Below are positions 25,659 through 37,765 of a stretch of 64,000 nt of DNA, piece after piece. Under the pieces are notes generated by a model, which saw nothing but the letters and a program-made list of their open reading frames with translations, ran no database searches and was not told the origin of the DNA. The translations under genes were made by a program, and so were the position numbers. The DNA is from Apostichopus japonicus (taxonomy: Eukaryota > Echinodermata > Holothuroidea > Aspidochirotida > Stichopodidae): the NCBI RefSeq assembly GCF_037975245.1, contig NC_092580.1:7848501-7912500 (forward strand), given 5' to 3'. Within the stretch, counting starts at the first letter, position 1. The number at the start of each line of letters is the position of its first letter.

Positions 25659-28600
25659 TTAATTTTTTTCAAAACGTGACTTGTGCTCCTGTAGTAATTG
25701 AGTAATACTGGGCTTCAGAACATTCGCTATATTTGACTGCAGAAGGAGCGGACTATTTGATGCTAATGAGACATGTTGTGAAAGATGCCCTGGTGTTGTG
25801 GCTCTCATGGAAAATATTCTTCTCATGAGTTGGGGGATGTAACCATAATCCTTGGCTACCTTCAACCGTTCAAGAGCTGCATATTCTCTGTCTGAATGAT
25901 AATTGTGGTCAATAGCAGACAACAGCATTCTTGTTACATAACCTTCAAATGAATATGAACATCGTTTACTAGCATACATCAACATATGGTTATGAAACGA
26001 TTCGAGATTACCAGTATGCTTAAAGTTATTGTAATATGGTAATATATTCAAGAATCGTTTGTTTGTCATGGCATTTCTGAGAGCAGCATGAGGTGAAGAA
26101 TCTTTCTTAAGCCATGGTTTATTCCTCTTCAATGGATCTAGTTCCCATGATGGCACTTACCAATGGATCCATCTATTGAAAGAACCCAGTCATGCTCATT
26201 GACTTTATGATGTAGCATTGACCACCACAATGTCTTAAGTTTTAACACATCACCAGTACATTCCCTTGAGCAATGCCAGAAATGATTACGAATGGCTGGT
26301 ATCCATAGACGTAGGTCTTCATTACCCTTCATTTGTGAAAGTGCAATGACCTTCTTAACAAAATTTTTGGCACCATGCCATACATCAATGCTATGCTCTA
26401 CATTTTCATATTTCTCACATTTTTTGATGAGTGCTGTGGTCTGGACATGGGCATCAGTTACAACCTCAGTAACATTTACATTTGCCATTAAATAATCTAG
26501 CCCTCTTTCGAATGCTAATCTTTCCATGTTTGTGCTTTTACCACCTGTTTCACGAAGATCAACAACATCTACATGCAGAATTCTTTAACCACTAGTGTCC
26601 ATGAAACTATATGTACAATATTGGGCCCAATGCCCTGGAGAATCTGTTCTCCCATCACCTGCAACACACAATTGCTGCTCCTTCCGAGATTTGAATAAAC
26701 TGCTCTGGTGAGTCCGCCATTCGTCTTTTACAGATGGTGTAACATATAGTCTTTGGACTTATTTCCAGATAAAACAACAGCTGAAGGAAAGTGAATATTA
26801 CCTGACAACATATTTGAAAAGCGTGGCTGTGATGCAACACACTTACATGACCATTACTACAGCTCCACTTAAAAATAACTGCAGTACCTATGGGATTGGT
26901 GCTGTAAACAAGTTCTTCACTGCATTTTGAACACTTTGCATCATAAACATTTTGCAATAATTTAGTGATCTCTCTTAGAGATACAATGCACTTTGCAAAG
27001 TCAATTTCATCAGATGGGGTAGCTTCTTCTGAATGTGGATGAACTGACTCGTCTTGCAGCATTTGGTCACATGACCCCGTATCGAAATGAAAAACCTCAG
27101 ACTCTGCTGTTTCTTCATCATCTGGTCTGTGGAAATATAAGTTCAAAGGAAGAGTTTGATGGACGGAACCATAGTGACAAACAATAAACATTTCTATCAA
27201 TTCTCTCATAAATCTCAATAATGGTTTTTAAGCTGTATGGTCAGGTCTCTATTACAGGCATATTTTGGTCACAATATGGTCCAAAAAAAGTGCACTGTAT
27301 ATTAGTATGACATGTTAACTTCAAAGGACGCATTGCCAGCAGTGGCATATGTAGCAATGATTTTCCACTTGGAGGAGTGAGGGGTGGACACTGGTGGGGC
27401 ACAGACCTCTGTCTGTATATCGGTGATGAATGACAAAGATATGTGTATTAATACTCAACAACCTTAGAACTGTCAGTCTCGAAATCCTTCATATGCTCTC
27501 CAATCCAATTTGTTTTTTAAGGGGCACAAATGTATTGTGGGGGAGAAGTTCCCCCCTCCCCCATCAGGTCAAGTGCACTGATTATCAGATTGTGCAGTCA
27601 ATGATAAATTTGTTCAATTGAAATCAGTGTTTGCTGGCAATAAGATATACAACTCTGTGCTATTGTCCTCTTGTTTACTTTTCACCACTAGTAGGAGATG
27701 ATTTCCTCATAGTTACAGTTTTTCTCAGGAAGACACATTTAATTGTCAAAGTATTTATTTTCTCATGTAATACCAGCTTCAGACCCATCTTACCATGTTT
27801 ACACACAGCTAAGTGTTAAGAGTTTCAAGTCTATTGTGTGTTCAATCAACAGGAAGGAATTACTTCATTGTGAGAATAGTGACTTCTGGTCAATAGCTTG
27901 ATTGGTGTATGATACTCATTACAGTAAGCTAATTGTAAAGAATCAGTCAGCTGTAACTAATCCCAGTGTGGGTTCTCCAATTTTTTTATGCTACCCTTCC
28001 CGATGATGATGGGCAATCTTAAAACAGAATCATACACGTTTTCCAAAATCACAAAATAATTATCATCCTATTAACACCCACACAGTGTTCTCAGTCAAAA
28101 CATGTCACAGATTAGGTATTGCGACTATTTGATCACGTTCAGAGTAAAATAAAAAGCGTTGGAATTAGGTTCTCTAAGGAATATAGGCCTAGATTTGTGT
28201 TTAAAGGGTTTGGATTAGTGATAATCGACATTCTTTCCTTAGTATTAGGAACTTAATTTTCCCCATTTTTCTCTGAATTTGAATGTCTTTGCAAAACTTG
28301 GTGAATTTTTTTTAAATAATACAGTAGTACTGAGTGAGAAGTTGTGTGTTTATTGGATTAAATATTTTGTGATTGGTCTGGTGGTGCAGGGTGGAATTGA
28401 TAAAACTGCACCCAATAATGAATAGGCCTACTCATCAAAGCAATTTACTTCGGCTTGGTGTGGCCGCTACCGTAATGTACAGTACCCAGCACTACTGTGT
28501 CTCTTAGTATTAGCCTAGGCCTAGACCTTCAAATTTGGTTCTTCAAGTACAGTACAGGTTTACTTGGAGTATACATTCAGATGAATTATGCTCCTTTGAG

Positions 28601-29267
28601 CTGTATCTGAACATATTCGCGGATCTGTGTATCAATTCAAGTGTAATTCAGTTTAAATATTTGAATAGAGAAGGATTTATTCCCTTAAAATTTATATCAC
28701 TATTCACAACAATCACCTAGATACACAACTTTCCTGCAGCCTACAGGTTGTTGAATACATATACACATAGCATATAGCTTCGCAGTTGTTTGGGTCCTAG
28801 CATAGCCTATTATCTAGGACCATAATAAAGCTAGGTAAGCCTATGTGCCCTAACCTAGTCACAGAAGCTAGGTCAAAGCCCAAACCGTTACTGTACTGTC
28901 GTGTACTCCCAATCATTCATGGGACAACTGCTTACTGTTTTGAAATTTGCAGTAATGCACTTGCCTAATCATTTGGTTACGTGTGAAAAAGAAATCTTAC
29001 CTATTACATAAACGACACAGTCTGTCGCTGTGATGTTTCAGTTGGTGGTTGGCAACGACGACTTCTTTCCAGCTTCACCATCTCCAGATGAAGTTTCAAA
29101 TTCTTTCTTTTGTTGTACCCAAGAAGGAAAAGAATCTAAAAGGTACACTCTTGTGCCCTCATGTTTGGCCGATCGAGACTATAAGCACGTTTCGCTGGAG
29201 GATTATCACTCGGAGGTCTTCCTCTTGGTCTTTTAGGAGGAGGTGTACCCGCTCTAACACTCTCCAT
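25659..29267 (-). pseudogene. Kolobok-like transposase gene, frame-disrupted
   Basis: The likely start is the ATG at 29267, opening MESVRAGTPPPKRPRGRPPS, which contains an AT-hook core (RGRP). After a frame break near 29136 the next recognisable part is 27218-26790, with KCSKCSEELVYSTNP and SCSNGH (a treble-clef-like cysteine arrangement), a donor-like site after FQICCQ and a conserved IHFPSAVVLSGN block in a shifted frame. Then 26527-26138 has VTDAHVQTTALIKKCEKYEN and DVWHGAKNFVKKV, and 26156-25659 has RFLNILPYYNNFKHTGNLESFH followed by MLMYASKR. The Asp of VTDAH and the Glu of LESFH are plausible catalytic acids of an RNase-H-fold transposase; this is an inference from family alignments I remember. 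Frame breaks near 29136, 26815 and 26140, plus a stop in the IHFPSA block, indicate a dead copy. Confidence 0.7.
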
Positions 29268-29484
29268 AGCTATAACGGACACTGTCAGAAAAATTATACT
29301 AAGCGAGAGTGCATATACAGGTCTAGTACTAGTAGTGCTGAGATGGGTACACAGTGTATACACTACAGTGTGTACAATATCGTACGCATATAGGCTATCG
29401 AAACTTTTCGGCAACGGTTTCCGAGCTTGGTAGTCCAATAACCGCGCATGCGCAGTGAATTAATTGTACCTCCCACCATAAATC

Positions 29485-29498
29485 ACGATATCTGGCCT
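29485..29498 (-). repeat. Right terminal inverted repeat of the Kolobok-like element
   Basis: The reverse complement reads AGGCCAGATATCGT, matching the left end with one mismatch. It is followed directly by TTAA (29499-29502). Confidence 0.8.
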
Positions 29499-29502
29499 TT
29501 AA

Positions 29503-31900
29503 GTTTCAACGACCTGAGGGTATTCGATAGTTATGAATGAATATCGTAAGTTTAAGGATTTTTAAAGACACGTAGGCCCAGTATCTATCAAATTGATTAA
29601 ACGTTTGGCATAGACTGGTTAGTGCATACTCCGACTTATATGTCATTGACCCCAGGGATAAACGGACAAAGCGGCAACCAACTCTTTGTCTTGTTGGTCA
29701 GTGCTAACGATTCTTTTTTTGCTGCTGCTGCATCTGGTAATGACTTATTTTGATTTCATGGTAGGTGTTTTACAACGCCAATAGAGCCCATCAAGCGGTT
29801 ACGGGCATTGCACAATTCTTTATAGGATGTGGGTAAATTTGTGGCCAGTCACTCGATGAAAATGACCCATCATTATATATAATAAGGGGATATCAAGATC
29901 AGAATCTTAATTTCATTTTCACTTTAACTTATTTCTAAACGGAAGAAGATTTTTTAACATTGCGTCCAGCGTTGGATACAAGCGGTCGAGAAATGTTTGT
30001 ATACTACGGCATACAGAGTATCGGCCAGGTGACTTTCCATTAAAAGTGAAAAAATGCTAGGCTGTTTTTATTATTTTATTAGTTACCTGTTAATATCAGC
30101 AAACACCGGAAAAACTCACCTGGTGTGCGTAGGTTGGATTAACAACCCACCTGCCTTACAAATGAAGACTGTTGAAAAACAGTTGTAACAATTTGTCAGG
30201 ATTGGTAATAAGCAATCTACAGGCACTGGGCGATACTGTCTGACAATCCACTGTTCAACATTAGCAACACGACGTTTGCAACAAGTTTATTACATGTATC
30301 TAACGCATAAATAAAACTAACGCCCAATTCAACAGGAGAGACGACATTTAGTCATTATAGGAATGTACAACTATATAAAGGGGATAAGACTTTAGAGAAT
30401 CTTCTTCCTTCCATGTACCATTTAAAAGACTTTCGGTCGGAGACATATTGTACCTAAGCTATGAAGAATTACGGGTGCTGTGGTCGAGTGGATAAAGGCG
30501 GTGGCATTTGAAGCAATGAGGATAAACAATCGGGAAGTTTCGGGTTAGATCCCCGGCTAAGATGGGATTTTCATCCAAGAGCAATCAACGGTTTTCACAT
30601 CTGAAATGACTTTCTAAATTAAAAACATTCCAAATTTGAGATAAAATGTTGAATTGGAAGCCACCCGACGTGTAAGTTGTAATCTATAAGCCCTTGCGTG
30701 TTTCTTCCACATTTGTGGCCGCTTAAGCGCCGTACTAAAAGTAGCTGCTGGTTATTATTATTATAAGATATTGCTTGATATAGATAATTCACGTTGTTCA
30801 CAAATAATTAGCCGTAAATACCCACAAAGCCTCAGTCTACTGTATGTATACATGTAATTACATTAAAGTATACAAATGCAGATGATGTTCAGTATACAGT
30901 TATCTGTCTTCCACTGCCATAACTCTAGTCATATCTTGTCCGCCACACGACATTCTGGTCCTCTACTCCCTGATTCTGATGCATAGTTAGACTATATATA
31001 CATAAAGCTATAAATTAGGTCATAACGCAAAACTGTGCTAATAACTACATTGAAGATTTGGAATGAGGTTGAATAAAGGTATAGGGGGATGTACACACCC
31101 TAGGCCACCCCTCCCCATTCCCCTCTCCCTTTCCCTCCCCCTCCCCTCCCGCCTGGATCCGCGCCTGTTCACGACATGTGATTTGGCGGGTCCTGACAAG
31201 GATCTCCATTGCTAAAAAAGTTATTTTCGGAGCTTTTAAAGGTACGTGTACTTATTCACATGTGAACTGACACTACATTCATATGTGATTGCGTGTCAAC
31301 GTGTATAACGGTGTTTGCATATAAATGAATATAGTATATTACCGTATGTTTTCTTGTTCTGAATAGTCGCATATTAAGCACAATAACCCTTCTTAAACAC
31401 AAACCTATGCCATATACCGCGTTGCTATCGAAGTCCCAGATATTATATCAGAATAAAGAAAGATAAGACATGATTGGTTTGCTAAGTATTTCTAATCCTG
31501 TGTATCAATTGATTGTTATGTCTGTGGTAAGAAACCGTCACATTATCTGCTCAATTACTTCCGTTTATCATGTTTATGATCGAAAAGTTGTTTCCAAATG
31601 TGGTCACCTTTTATTAACTTAATTTCATCCGAGTAACAATATAGAAATTCCAAGTACATTCACATTATAATATATATGCCTGCCATGGTGTGTAATGTTT
31701 CGGATAATCACATTATTAAATTAAGAATGCATCTTGCACGGTTTTGAGTTTATGTATGGGTAAAAAGAAGAGGACGCATATAGTCTATACACCAAGGGTT
31801 CTCAATTAATTTCCAACGCGGACCAGACGAAGAAAAAATAAGTTGTTGAATAGGTTGAGACAGAACCACTTCTCATGATACCTCAAGATGGATCCAGGTG
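29503..31900. other. Intergenic region
   Basis: About 2.4 kb right of the TTAA element. Apart from the tRNA-like sequence at 30475-30565 and a pyrimidine-rich stretch at 31100-31150, I see no feature. Confidence 0.4.
30475..30565 (+). repeat. tRNA-like (Ser/Leu type) SINE-like sequence
   Basis: TGTGGTCGAGTGGATAAAGG resembles an A box and GGGTTAGATCCCC a diverged B box, with a long variable-region-like insert between them. The B box differs from GGTTCGATCCC and there is no clean acceptor stem, so it is probably a SINE head or decayed tRNA pseudogene. Confidence 0.4.
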
Positions 31901-31904
31901 TAAG

Positions 31905-32065
31905 GTAGACCCGTAGGTATAGATGTAGGTATAGGTATAGGTGTAAGGTAGACCTGTAGGTGTAGGTATAGATGTAGGTACAGACCCCCGTAAGTTGGTA
32001 TATATGTAGGTATAGACCCCAGTAGTGTAGGTATAGATGTAGGTATAGACCCCTGTAGGTGTTCA
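31905..32065. repeat. GTAGGTATAGA minisatellite
   Basis: Tandem words GTAGGTATAGATGTAGGTA, GACCCC(C/T)GTA and AGGTAGACCTGTAGG recur over about 160 bp. The minus-strand ORF here (YLHLYLHY...) is a product of the repeat. Confidence 0.8.
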
Positions 32066-32944
32066 AGCCTGCAATGAATTATTACAAGACTGTCGGTCGA
32101 TTTATTTCCTTTTTTTCGCGTCCTATTACTTTCGGGAAAAAAAGTTAGGAACTGCTCATACTGCCAGTACGAGTGCTTTGGAGCATGCTATAAGAGGACA
32201 GTATCGAGTTGCGCAATATTTCAAAATTGTTCCAACTGCACATTTGATCTTTCATGAATATGCATTACGGTACCTCAGCATTTTTGCCTCAGGTATTTGG
32301 GGCAATTTTCCAATGTTAATACCACCCTATATAATGTTTTTCTCAACATATCACATAGATGCATAGGTCTATGTAAAGGTAAAGACTACTTACCCATTTC
32401 GAAGCTATATATGCTTCACATATATCCATGTGCACACATATATCCTTAACCTAAATCAAAACCATATCAACATAGTAACAATACATTTTTATGGTATAGT
32501 AATTATTTAAAGATAATTGTATAGTGCTGTGAACTTATTCTTAATAACTTCCTTTATACGTTGGCATATAGGCCTATTTGAAATAGCCAACAAAACAGAA
32601 ATGGTTCATCTGGACTCATCTCCTACGTCTGAACAATTTCCCCCTTAAATCACATACAGTAACTCTATTATTATTTAAGTTTCCTACCCATATTATTGTA
32701 TGAAAACATAAACATGCAATGTTGTATACTCTTGCTGTGTTCAATCCGGACCCGATATTAATATAAGATCGAGCTCTAAGAACTGCGTTTATGTACTGAA
32801 GTATCAAGAAAGTTGTCAGATCTATAATCTGTCACAGCTCTTAAACGAAGCCATTCATTGTGGTCTTTTGCATAATATGTTTCAACATCCCTAGAAAGGA
32901 AGGCTGCCACAGAAGCTGTCTGTCCCCAAAATAGCTTCATATTA
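32066..32944. other. Intergenic region
   Basis: No feature seen in these roughly 880 bp. Confidence 0.4.
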
Positions 32945-33200
32945 CCTGGCTTTTTCCTGGGGGCCCGGAAGCTATTTGGGATTGGTACGGCAAATCAGAG
33001 TGTGGCCATCTATCATCATTATCGGGGACGTTTGGTAGGTCAAACTACGCTACGCGCCACCATGGTTGGCGCGTAGCGTAATGTAGAAAATTTTGAAAAA
33101 ATGCCTCCCAGATTGCAGGAAATGGCACTTCCCGAGCTTGAAAACAAGACCCCTGCCATGCCAGAGTAGTTACATTAAGCCTACTTGCCGTCATCATTAT
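32945..33200 (-). mobile_element. Fragment of the same family as the 499-bp element at 42998-43496
   Basis: In reverse complement, this stretch matches about 43256-43490 closely: GGCAAGTAGGCTTAATGT, GGCATGGCAGGGGTCTTGTT, CCCATTTGC-type flanks and the central palindrome (33046-33080). The outer end here (CTGGGGGCCCGGAAGC) has diverged from the CAGGGGC terminus, and homology stops at CCGTCATCATTAT near 33188-33200. It is probably a truncated or related non-autonomous DNA transposon. Confidence 0.65.
33046..33080. repeat. Palindrome inside the dispersed element
   Basis: Perfect 14-bp arms TACGCTACGCGCCA and TGGCGCGTAGCGTA with a 7-bp spacer. It is present again at 43372-43406 in the related element, with the arms conserved. 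Confidence 0.85.
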
Positions 33201-33535
33201 CCCGCGGAAATGATGGGACACCCAGGCATGCTCGGGGAAGGGAGAAGTAGCCTGATTCCCCGAGAGAAGGGGACGAGGCCCCTGACAGAATGCGACGCCC
33301 AAAGTCAATGGGGAAACCTGTACTTACAATACTGGTGCTAGCGTCGCGATCTGAGGGAAAAACGGAAAGCCTCATAAATCGGCCATCCATGGAAGGAATG
33401 CCTTCGTGATTCCATTCATGATGGTTAGAATATAAAATCAGTGAAAAACACTTACAACTTTGGTCCTCATAAACAGATAAAACCGATTCACGAATTGCGC
33501 GTTAAAGCACTGCTATGCCGCGTATTTATGCATTC

Positions 33536-33680
33536 ACTGTAAAAAAAATGGGAAACCTTACACCCAAAATGTGAGGAATCCTGGTTTCCCGGTGTGGGTT
33601 ACTTTGGTGTTACACCCGAAAGAGCGTTAAGGTAATATCTTCTGTCGATGACCCAAATGAAGGGAAACCGAGAGGTCCAA
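33536..33680. repeat. GGAAACC-rich MITE-like fragment
   Basis: CACTGTAAAAAAAATGGGAAACC, GGTTTCCCGGTGTGGGTTAC and GTTACACCC words resemble the composition and end sequence of the element at 39866-40325. No clear second terminus was found. Confidence 0.35.
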
Positions 33681-33989
33681 TGATGGTGATTCTTATATTC
33701 CATGCACGAATCGTCATCACTACAACGATTCTCGAGCAATGACACGGCTTCTATCGTAATACACTAGCTCCGCCCCCTTGTTAATATTTCTTGCTTTGCG
33801 CGCGGGGGAATTTACAGACTGCACGTTGAAGTCATATGTACGTACGTATACCGTACCGAAACGTATGTAGACTATAGACGTGACGATGTACATGAAGCTC
33901 GCACGAAAAGGTAAGATCATTTGAATCTTTAATAATTTACCCTAAAAAATGAAATCGTAGTTAAAATTCTGAACTGTCAACACATTGAA

Positions 33990-34260
33990 ATGTGGTGTCA
34001 TGCACTGGTTGTGTTATATCTTGTTTAGCAAGCCGCATTATCACAAGCTTGCCACTGAGACATGCGATCAATTGCAAATCGACTAAACTATTAATGTCCA
34101 CGTTAGGCTAGCCAGGCTATGCCTTAGCTAACTAAGGCTAGTGATAATTGCTACTAGCCTAGCCTGAGTTAGCTTAGGCCTAGCCTAATTGTAAAGACAA
34201 GCGCATTCTCCAATCAGGCCTATTGTAGGGTAGAGTACCCAGAACTTGACCGCCACCCAG
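33990..34260. repeat. TAGGCTAGCC-rich low-complexity stretch
   Basis: Repeated GCTAGCC, AGGCCTAG and CTAGCCTAG words in both orientations over about 200 bp, a composition also seen in short stretches elsewhere in the window (for example 28500 and 28800). Confidence 0.45.
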
Positions 34261-34429
34261 AACCTGACCGCTAATTAATAAATAACAATTAATTGAACAA
34301 TCGTTATACATTTATGTGACTTATGTATTCCACTATATTTTTCACATTTGTTGCTGATGTTAAAGACCAATATCTTAGCCATTTTGATTACTAATACTGG
34401 TAAAATACTTAAATTCAAAAATGGAACTG

Positions 34430-34980
34430 ACTTTTTTTGGGAAAAATCTGTTTTCTTAAAAAGAAGTCTAAAAGGATTTCACACTAATTAAAATGTGGTA
34501 AATATGTAAAAATAACTGAAATCTTTTAGATTTTCTGACTGCTACTATTTAATGTGAAATTATTGAACACTTTCATTAAGGCATAAATTATAAATTGATT
34601 CAAGTACATGAGATCTTTTTGGGAAAATTCTGTTTTCTTGAAAAGAAGTCTAAAAGGATTTCACACTAATTAAAATGTGGTAAATATGTAAAAATAACTG
34701 AAATCTTTTAGATTTTCTGACTGCTACTATTTAATGTGAAATTATTGAACACTTTCATTAAGGCATAAATTATAAATTGATTCAAGTACATGAGATCTTT
34801 TTGGGAAAATTCTGTTTTCTTGAAAAGAAGTCTAAAAGGATTTCACACTAATTAAAATGTGGTAAATATGTAAAAATAACTGAAATCTTTTGGATTTTCT
34901 GACTGCTACTATTTAATGTGAAATTATTGAACACTTTCATTAAGGCATAAATTATAAATTGATTCAAGTACATGAGATCT
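34430..34980. repeat. Three-copy 182-bp tandem repeat
   Basis: The unit beginning TTTTTGGGAAAAATCTGTTTTCTT and ending GATTCAAGTACATGAGATC occurs three times. Landmark GGGAAAA positions are 34439, 34621 and 34803, an exact 182-bp period. Copies differ at only a few positions, so the amplification is recent. Confidence 0.95.
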
Positions 34981-35592
34981 GGGGTTGGTCATGTTCTGGA
35001 ACTAGAACTAAATTTAAATTGCAGTATTCAACCACTATATGGGAAATACTCACTGTAGCTGTGTTAGTACTGTTTTAACACCAATATGTGATCAATGTTT
35101 GAACACACAAATATGCCACGATGTTGGTTCCTAAATTATAGAAAAATTATTACATAATAGCTTAATTCTTCAAATGTCAATATCAAACTTGGCAACCATA
35201 CTGTATGTCTGATTTATTTAAACCTGTATTGGTATATATTTTTAGCAAGTCAACAGGTGCCAAACACTGAAACCTGGTACTGAGTTAACAATGCAGTGTT
35301 TTCTGCCTAGTTAGATGTGGCAGCATGAAACAAGTTATAAATTAATGGTCATACCAGACTGAAACTATGCACTTCAAAGAGGCAAGTAAATCACAAAACC
35401 TTGGTTTTCTGGTTATATTTGCATTCTCTTTCAGATTCATTTGTTATCCTCTGTCAAAACTGACCCAGTTATTCACTGACCCAGTAGCTCAACAGTGTTG
35501 GCAGCTTAGTTTTATGCCATATGGTAGTGAGTATAATGTTCAGTATTACCAAATATCTCAAAACCTTTTGTTTTCTCTTTTTGTATGATCAG
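34981..35592. other. Noncoding stretch before the SAMD3-like fragment
   Basis: No exon recognised. Upstream exons of the fragment, if any, should lie here or further left, but none could be supported. Confidence 0.35.
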
Positions 35593-37599
35593 GCAAAACG
35601 AGGAGAGGTCAACTGGAGTCTAATCATTCCTGATGGAGAAGACGACAAAACCCTTAAAGAACATACAGAGGTTATGAAGAAGGAATTTAAAAAAAAAAGC
35701 ACTCCAAACGTTGATCTTATCAAACAACGAATGGAAATAACCTATGCTCAAAGGCGTAAATTAATTAACTCCAAACCACTTATTGTTGAAGATCAAGAGA
35801 ATTACCCTGCATTGTTTTCGCCATGCGAAATTGGCAATGAATACAAACGTCTAACAGATACAGAACTTCACAAAAACTTTGAAAGCTCTTTAAGCAAGGC
35901 TGCAAGTAAAATCTTATCAGAAGTAAAACTAAAGCCACAACTTTTGCCAATAGTGATGAAGCACCTGCAAATTGAGGACAAGACTGTTGCTGCCTTTTAG
36001 TCCTGCCAGTTGTGTTCGGAAACGAAAGTTTCTTCAAACTTTACGAGGTAAGTGATCAACAAAATCATTGCAAAGTAGGTGATTTGTTTCTTCTCTAATT
36101 TCTAGACTTGTTACGAAGTTGCAAGGATCTAACACACTCATGTTGGCTTTTTACAATCTAAGGACAAAACATTCAAAATAGTACTTTAGGCAAGGTTTCT
36201 GCCAGAAAATTTGAAGGGGGGAGGGGGGGGGGGTGTTGAAGTCGGTGAACCAACTAAAAAAGAAAAATCAATAAAAAACGACAAATACCCAAGAAGAAAA
36301 ACTGACTCGTGCTGACTCGCGAGGGTGATCGCCAAGTATAGGCGTAGAGTCAGCATGAGATTTTGTCCCAGAATTCACTGTAGCAGTTTTCAGATTTAAT
36401 ATGTCATTTTGGTAAAAGCAAATAGATTATAAAGACTTGTTGATTCCTTGCCAGAGCCAAAAGGAATCTCAACCTATGCAGTCATGCTTGTGTGTGTGTC
36501 TGTGATCAAGGCTCAAAATAAGACCACACAAATGCGCACCCGCAAATGCGGGAAAAAACGGTTTGCGGGTGCACACAACAAAGGCAAACGAAAAGATTTG
36601 AGGGTCAAAAAAGAAACGTGTCCAAGAACAACTGACGGCTGCCTAGGCTCCTTATTATACAAACTTGTAGGATGGTCCAGTACGGAGCCTAGTCACGTGT
36701 CGGGTGTTTTCGGACACAGTTTATTTGCTGGTAAACAAACCTCTGTGCTGGCAGACAATGCTATTCCACCAGCAAAGTTTTGGGAGTAATAAAAACCTTA
36801 ATTCGAGCTTTGGTGACGCCGCTTGTAAACATAAGTGAACAATACAAGATCCAACCATTCTCATACTTGGTAGGTGGAATACCCCTAGTGAGTACATGAT
36901 CCTTATTGTTTTTGGTCAAGGTCAAAAAACCTACACTGGGTATGAACATTGCTTGTAAACGCTAATAATAATAATAATAATGTATGCTTTTATATAGCGC
37001 ATTACACATGAGTCTCAATGCGCTTTAAATCCATTACCACTGGTCATGGTATAACTTGTATGACCCACACTTACGTGGGTACATGGCTGCTGAGATCAGC
37101 ACCAAATTCACAAGTTACACCTCTGCAATTACAATTAGTTTTTTTTTTTTAAATCAACCAACTCAAAACCGAACATGGAAGCCAATGAATAAAATATCCA
37201 AACTCACTGAGTGTTTTATAACTTGTGGTTTTGCTTTTCTATTCGCAGGAAGAGACATCTCGAGATTATGTTGTGGACGCAGCAGAAAATGCGGATCCAT
37301 TTGTTGCAGTTATTGGGGTCATAATGAAGCCAAAGTGCTGTTATATCGTTGTTGAAAAACACATTGTATTTGACACTGCAAATGTTATTTCTGCGGCCAG
37401 CTCTTTGTTCGGACTCCTGTACGCCTGCAACATTCACTACACCACGACTACGCTTGTCACCTTCATTCAGAATTCCTGCATGAAATTGAGTGACAAACTG
37501 AAGACCCCAAGGAGAGTAAGGACATTAGAGAGTGAGTTAGTCTTTCTTTATCATGACTGGAGTACTTATGTGTTACTCTACTGTCGTACTATACTGTAG
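35593..37599 (+). pseudogene. SAMD3-like C-terminal region, fragment with a frame break
   Basis: Two exons are visible. Exon 35593-36047 encodes RGEVNWSLIIPDGEDD, TPNVDLIKQRMEITYAQRRK and YPALFSPCEIGNEYKRL; after a one-base break at about 35994-36000 it continues LVLPVVFGNESFFKLYE and ends at a GTAAGT donor. Exon 37249-37599 encodes DPFVAVIGVIMKPKCCYIVV and SLFGLLYACNIHYTTTTLVTF. From memory, this order of motifs is that of a large multicopy animal family annotated as sterile-alpha-motif-domain-containing protein 3-like; no function is established. The SAM domain and N-terminal exons are missing. The single-base break (four T where five would keep frame) argues for a pseudogene or an assembly error. 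Confidence 0.5.
36961..37060. repeat. TATATAGCGC dispersed repeat remnant with (AAT)n
   Basis: (AATAAT)n is followed by TTTTATATAGCGCATTACACATGAGTCTCAATGCGCTTTAAA. This word is a common tail of dispersed repeats in invertebrate deuterostome genomes (recollection, not checked). It lies in the intron of the SAMD3-like fragment. Confidence 0.45.
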
Positions 37600-37765
37600 C
37601 AGCAGCTCAGAAATTCTGCATGAAATTGAGTGACAAACTGAAGACCCCACGGAGAGTAAGGACATTTGATGAAAAGATTAGAGATTAGTGAGTTAGTCTT
37701 TCTTCATCATGACTGGAGTTCGTGTGTGCTACCTTACTATTGTACTATACTGTAGCAGCAGCCTT
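37470..37765 (+). repeat. Partial tandem duplication of the last SAMD3-like exon
   Basis: The stretch from CTGCATGAAATTGAGTGACA through GTACTATACTGTAGCAGCAG at 37477-37605 recurs at 37615-37763 with small changes and one short insertion (GATGAAAAGATTAGA). Two copies of about 140-150 bp. Confidence 0.85.

Larger units (their letters stand above)
19887..29502. mobile_element. Kolobok-like TTAA-flanked DNA transposon, degraded
   Basis: The element proper is 19891-29498 (9608 bp), flanked by TTAA at 19887-19890 and 29499-29502. Its ends are 14-bp inverted repeats, AGGCCAGATTTCGT on the left and AGGCCAGATATCGT on the right (reverse complement), with one mismatch. TTAA target duplication is known for Kolobok and piggyBac superfamilies. 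Inside are a plus-strand gene with a cysteine cluster and a P2X7-type ballast domain, and a minus-strand gene with an AT-hook and a transposase-like core with conserved D/D/E positions. The encoded protein resembles the widespread 'P2X7-like/transposase' families of invertebrates and fish rather than piggyBac, so I favour Kolobok. Both genes carry frameshifts and stops, so this copy is probably inactive. Confidence 0.8.

Noticed and set aside
30475-30565. Functional serine or leucine tRNA gene
   Set aside because: The B box is diverged and no acceptor stem pairs; a SINE or pseudogene is more likely.
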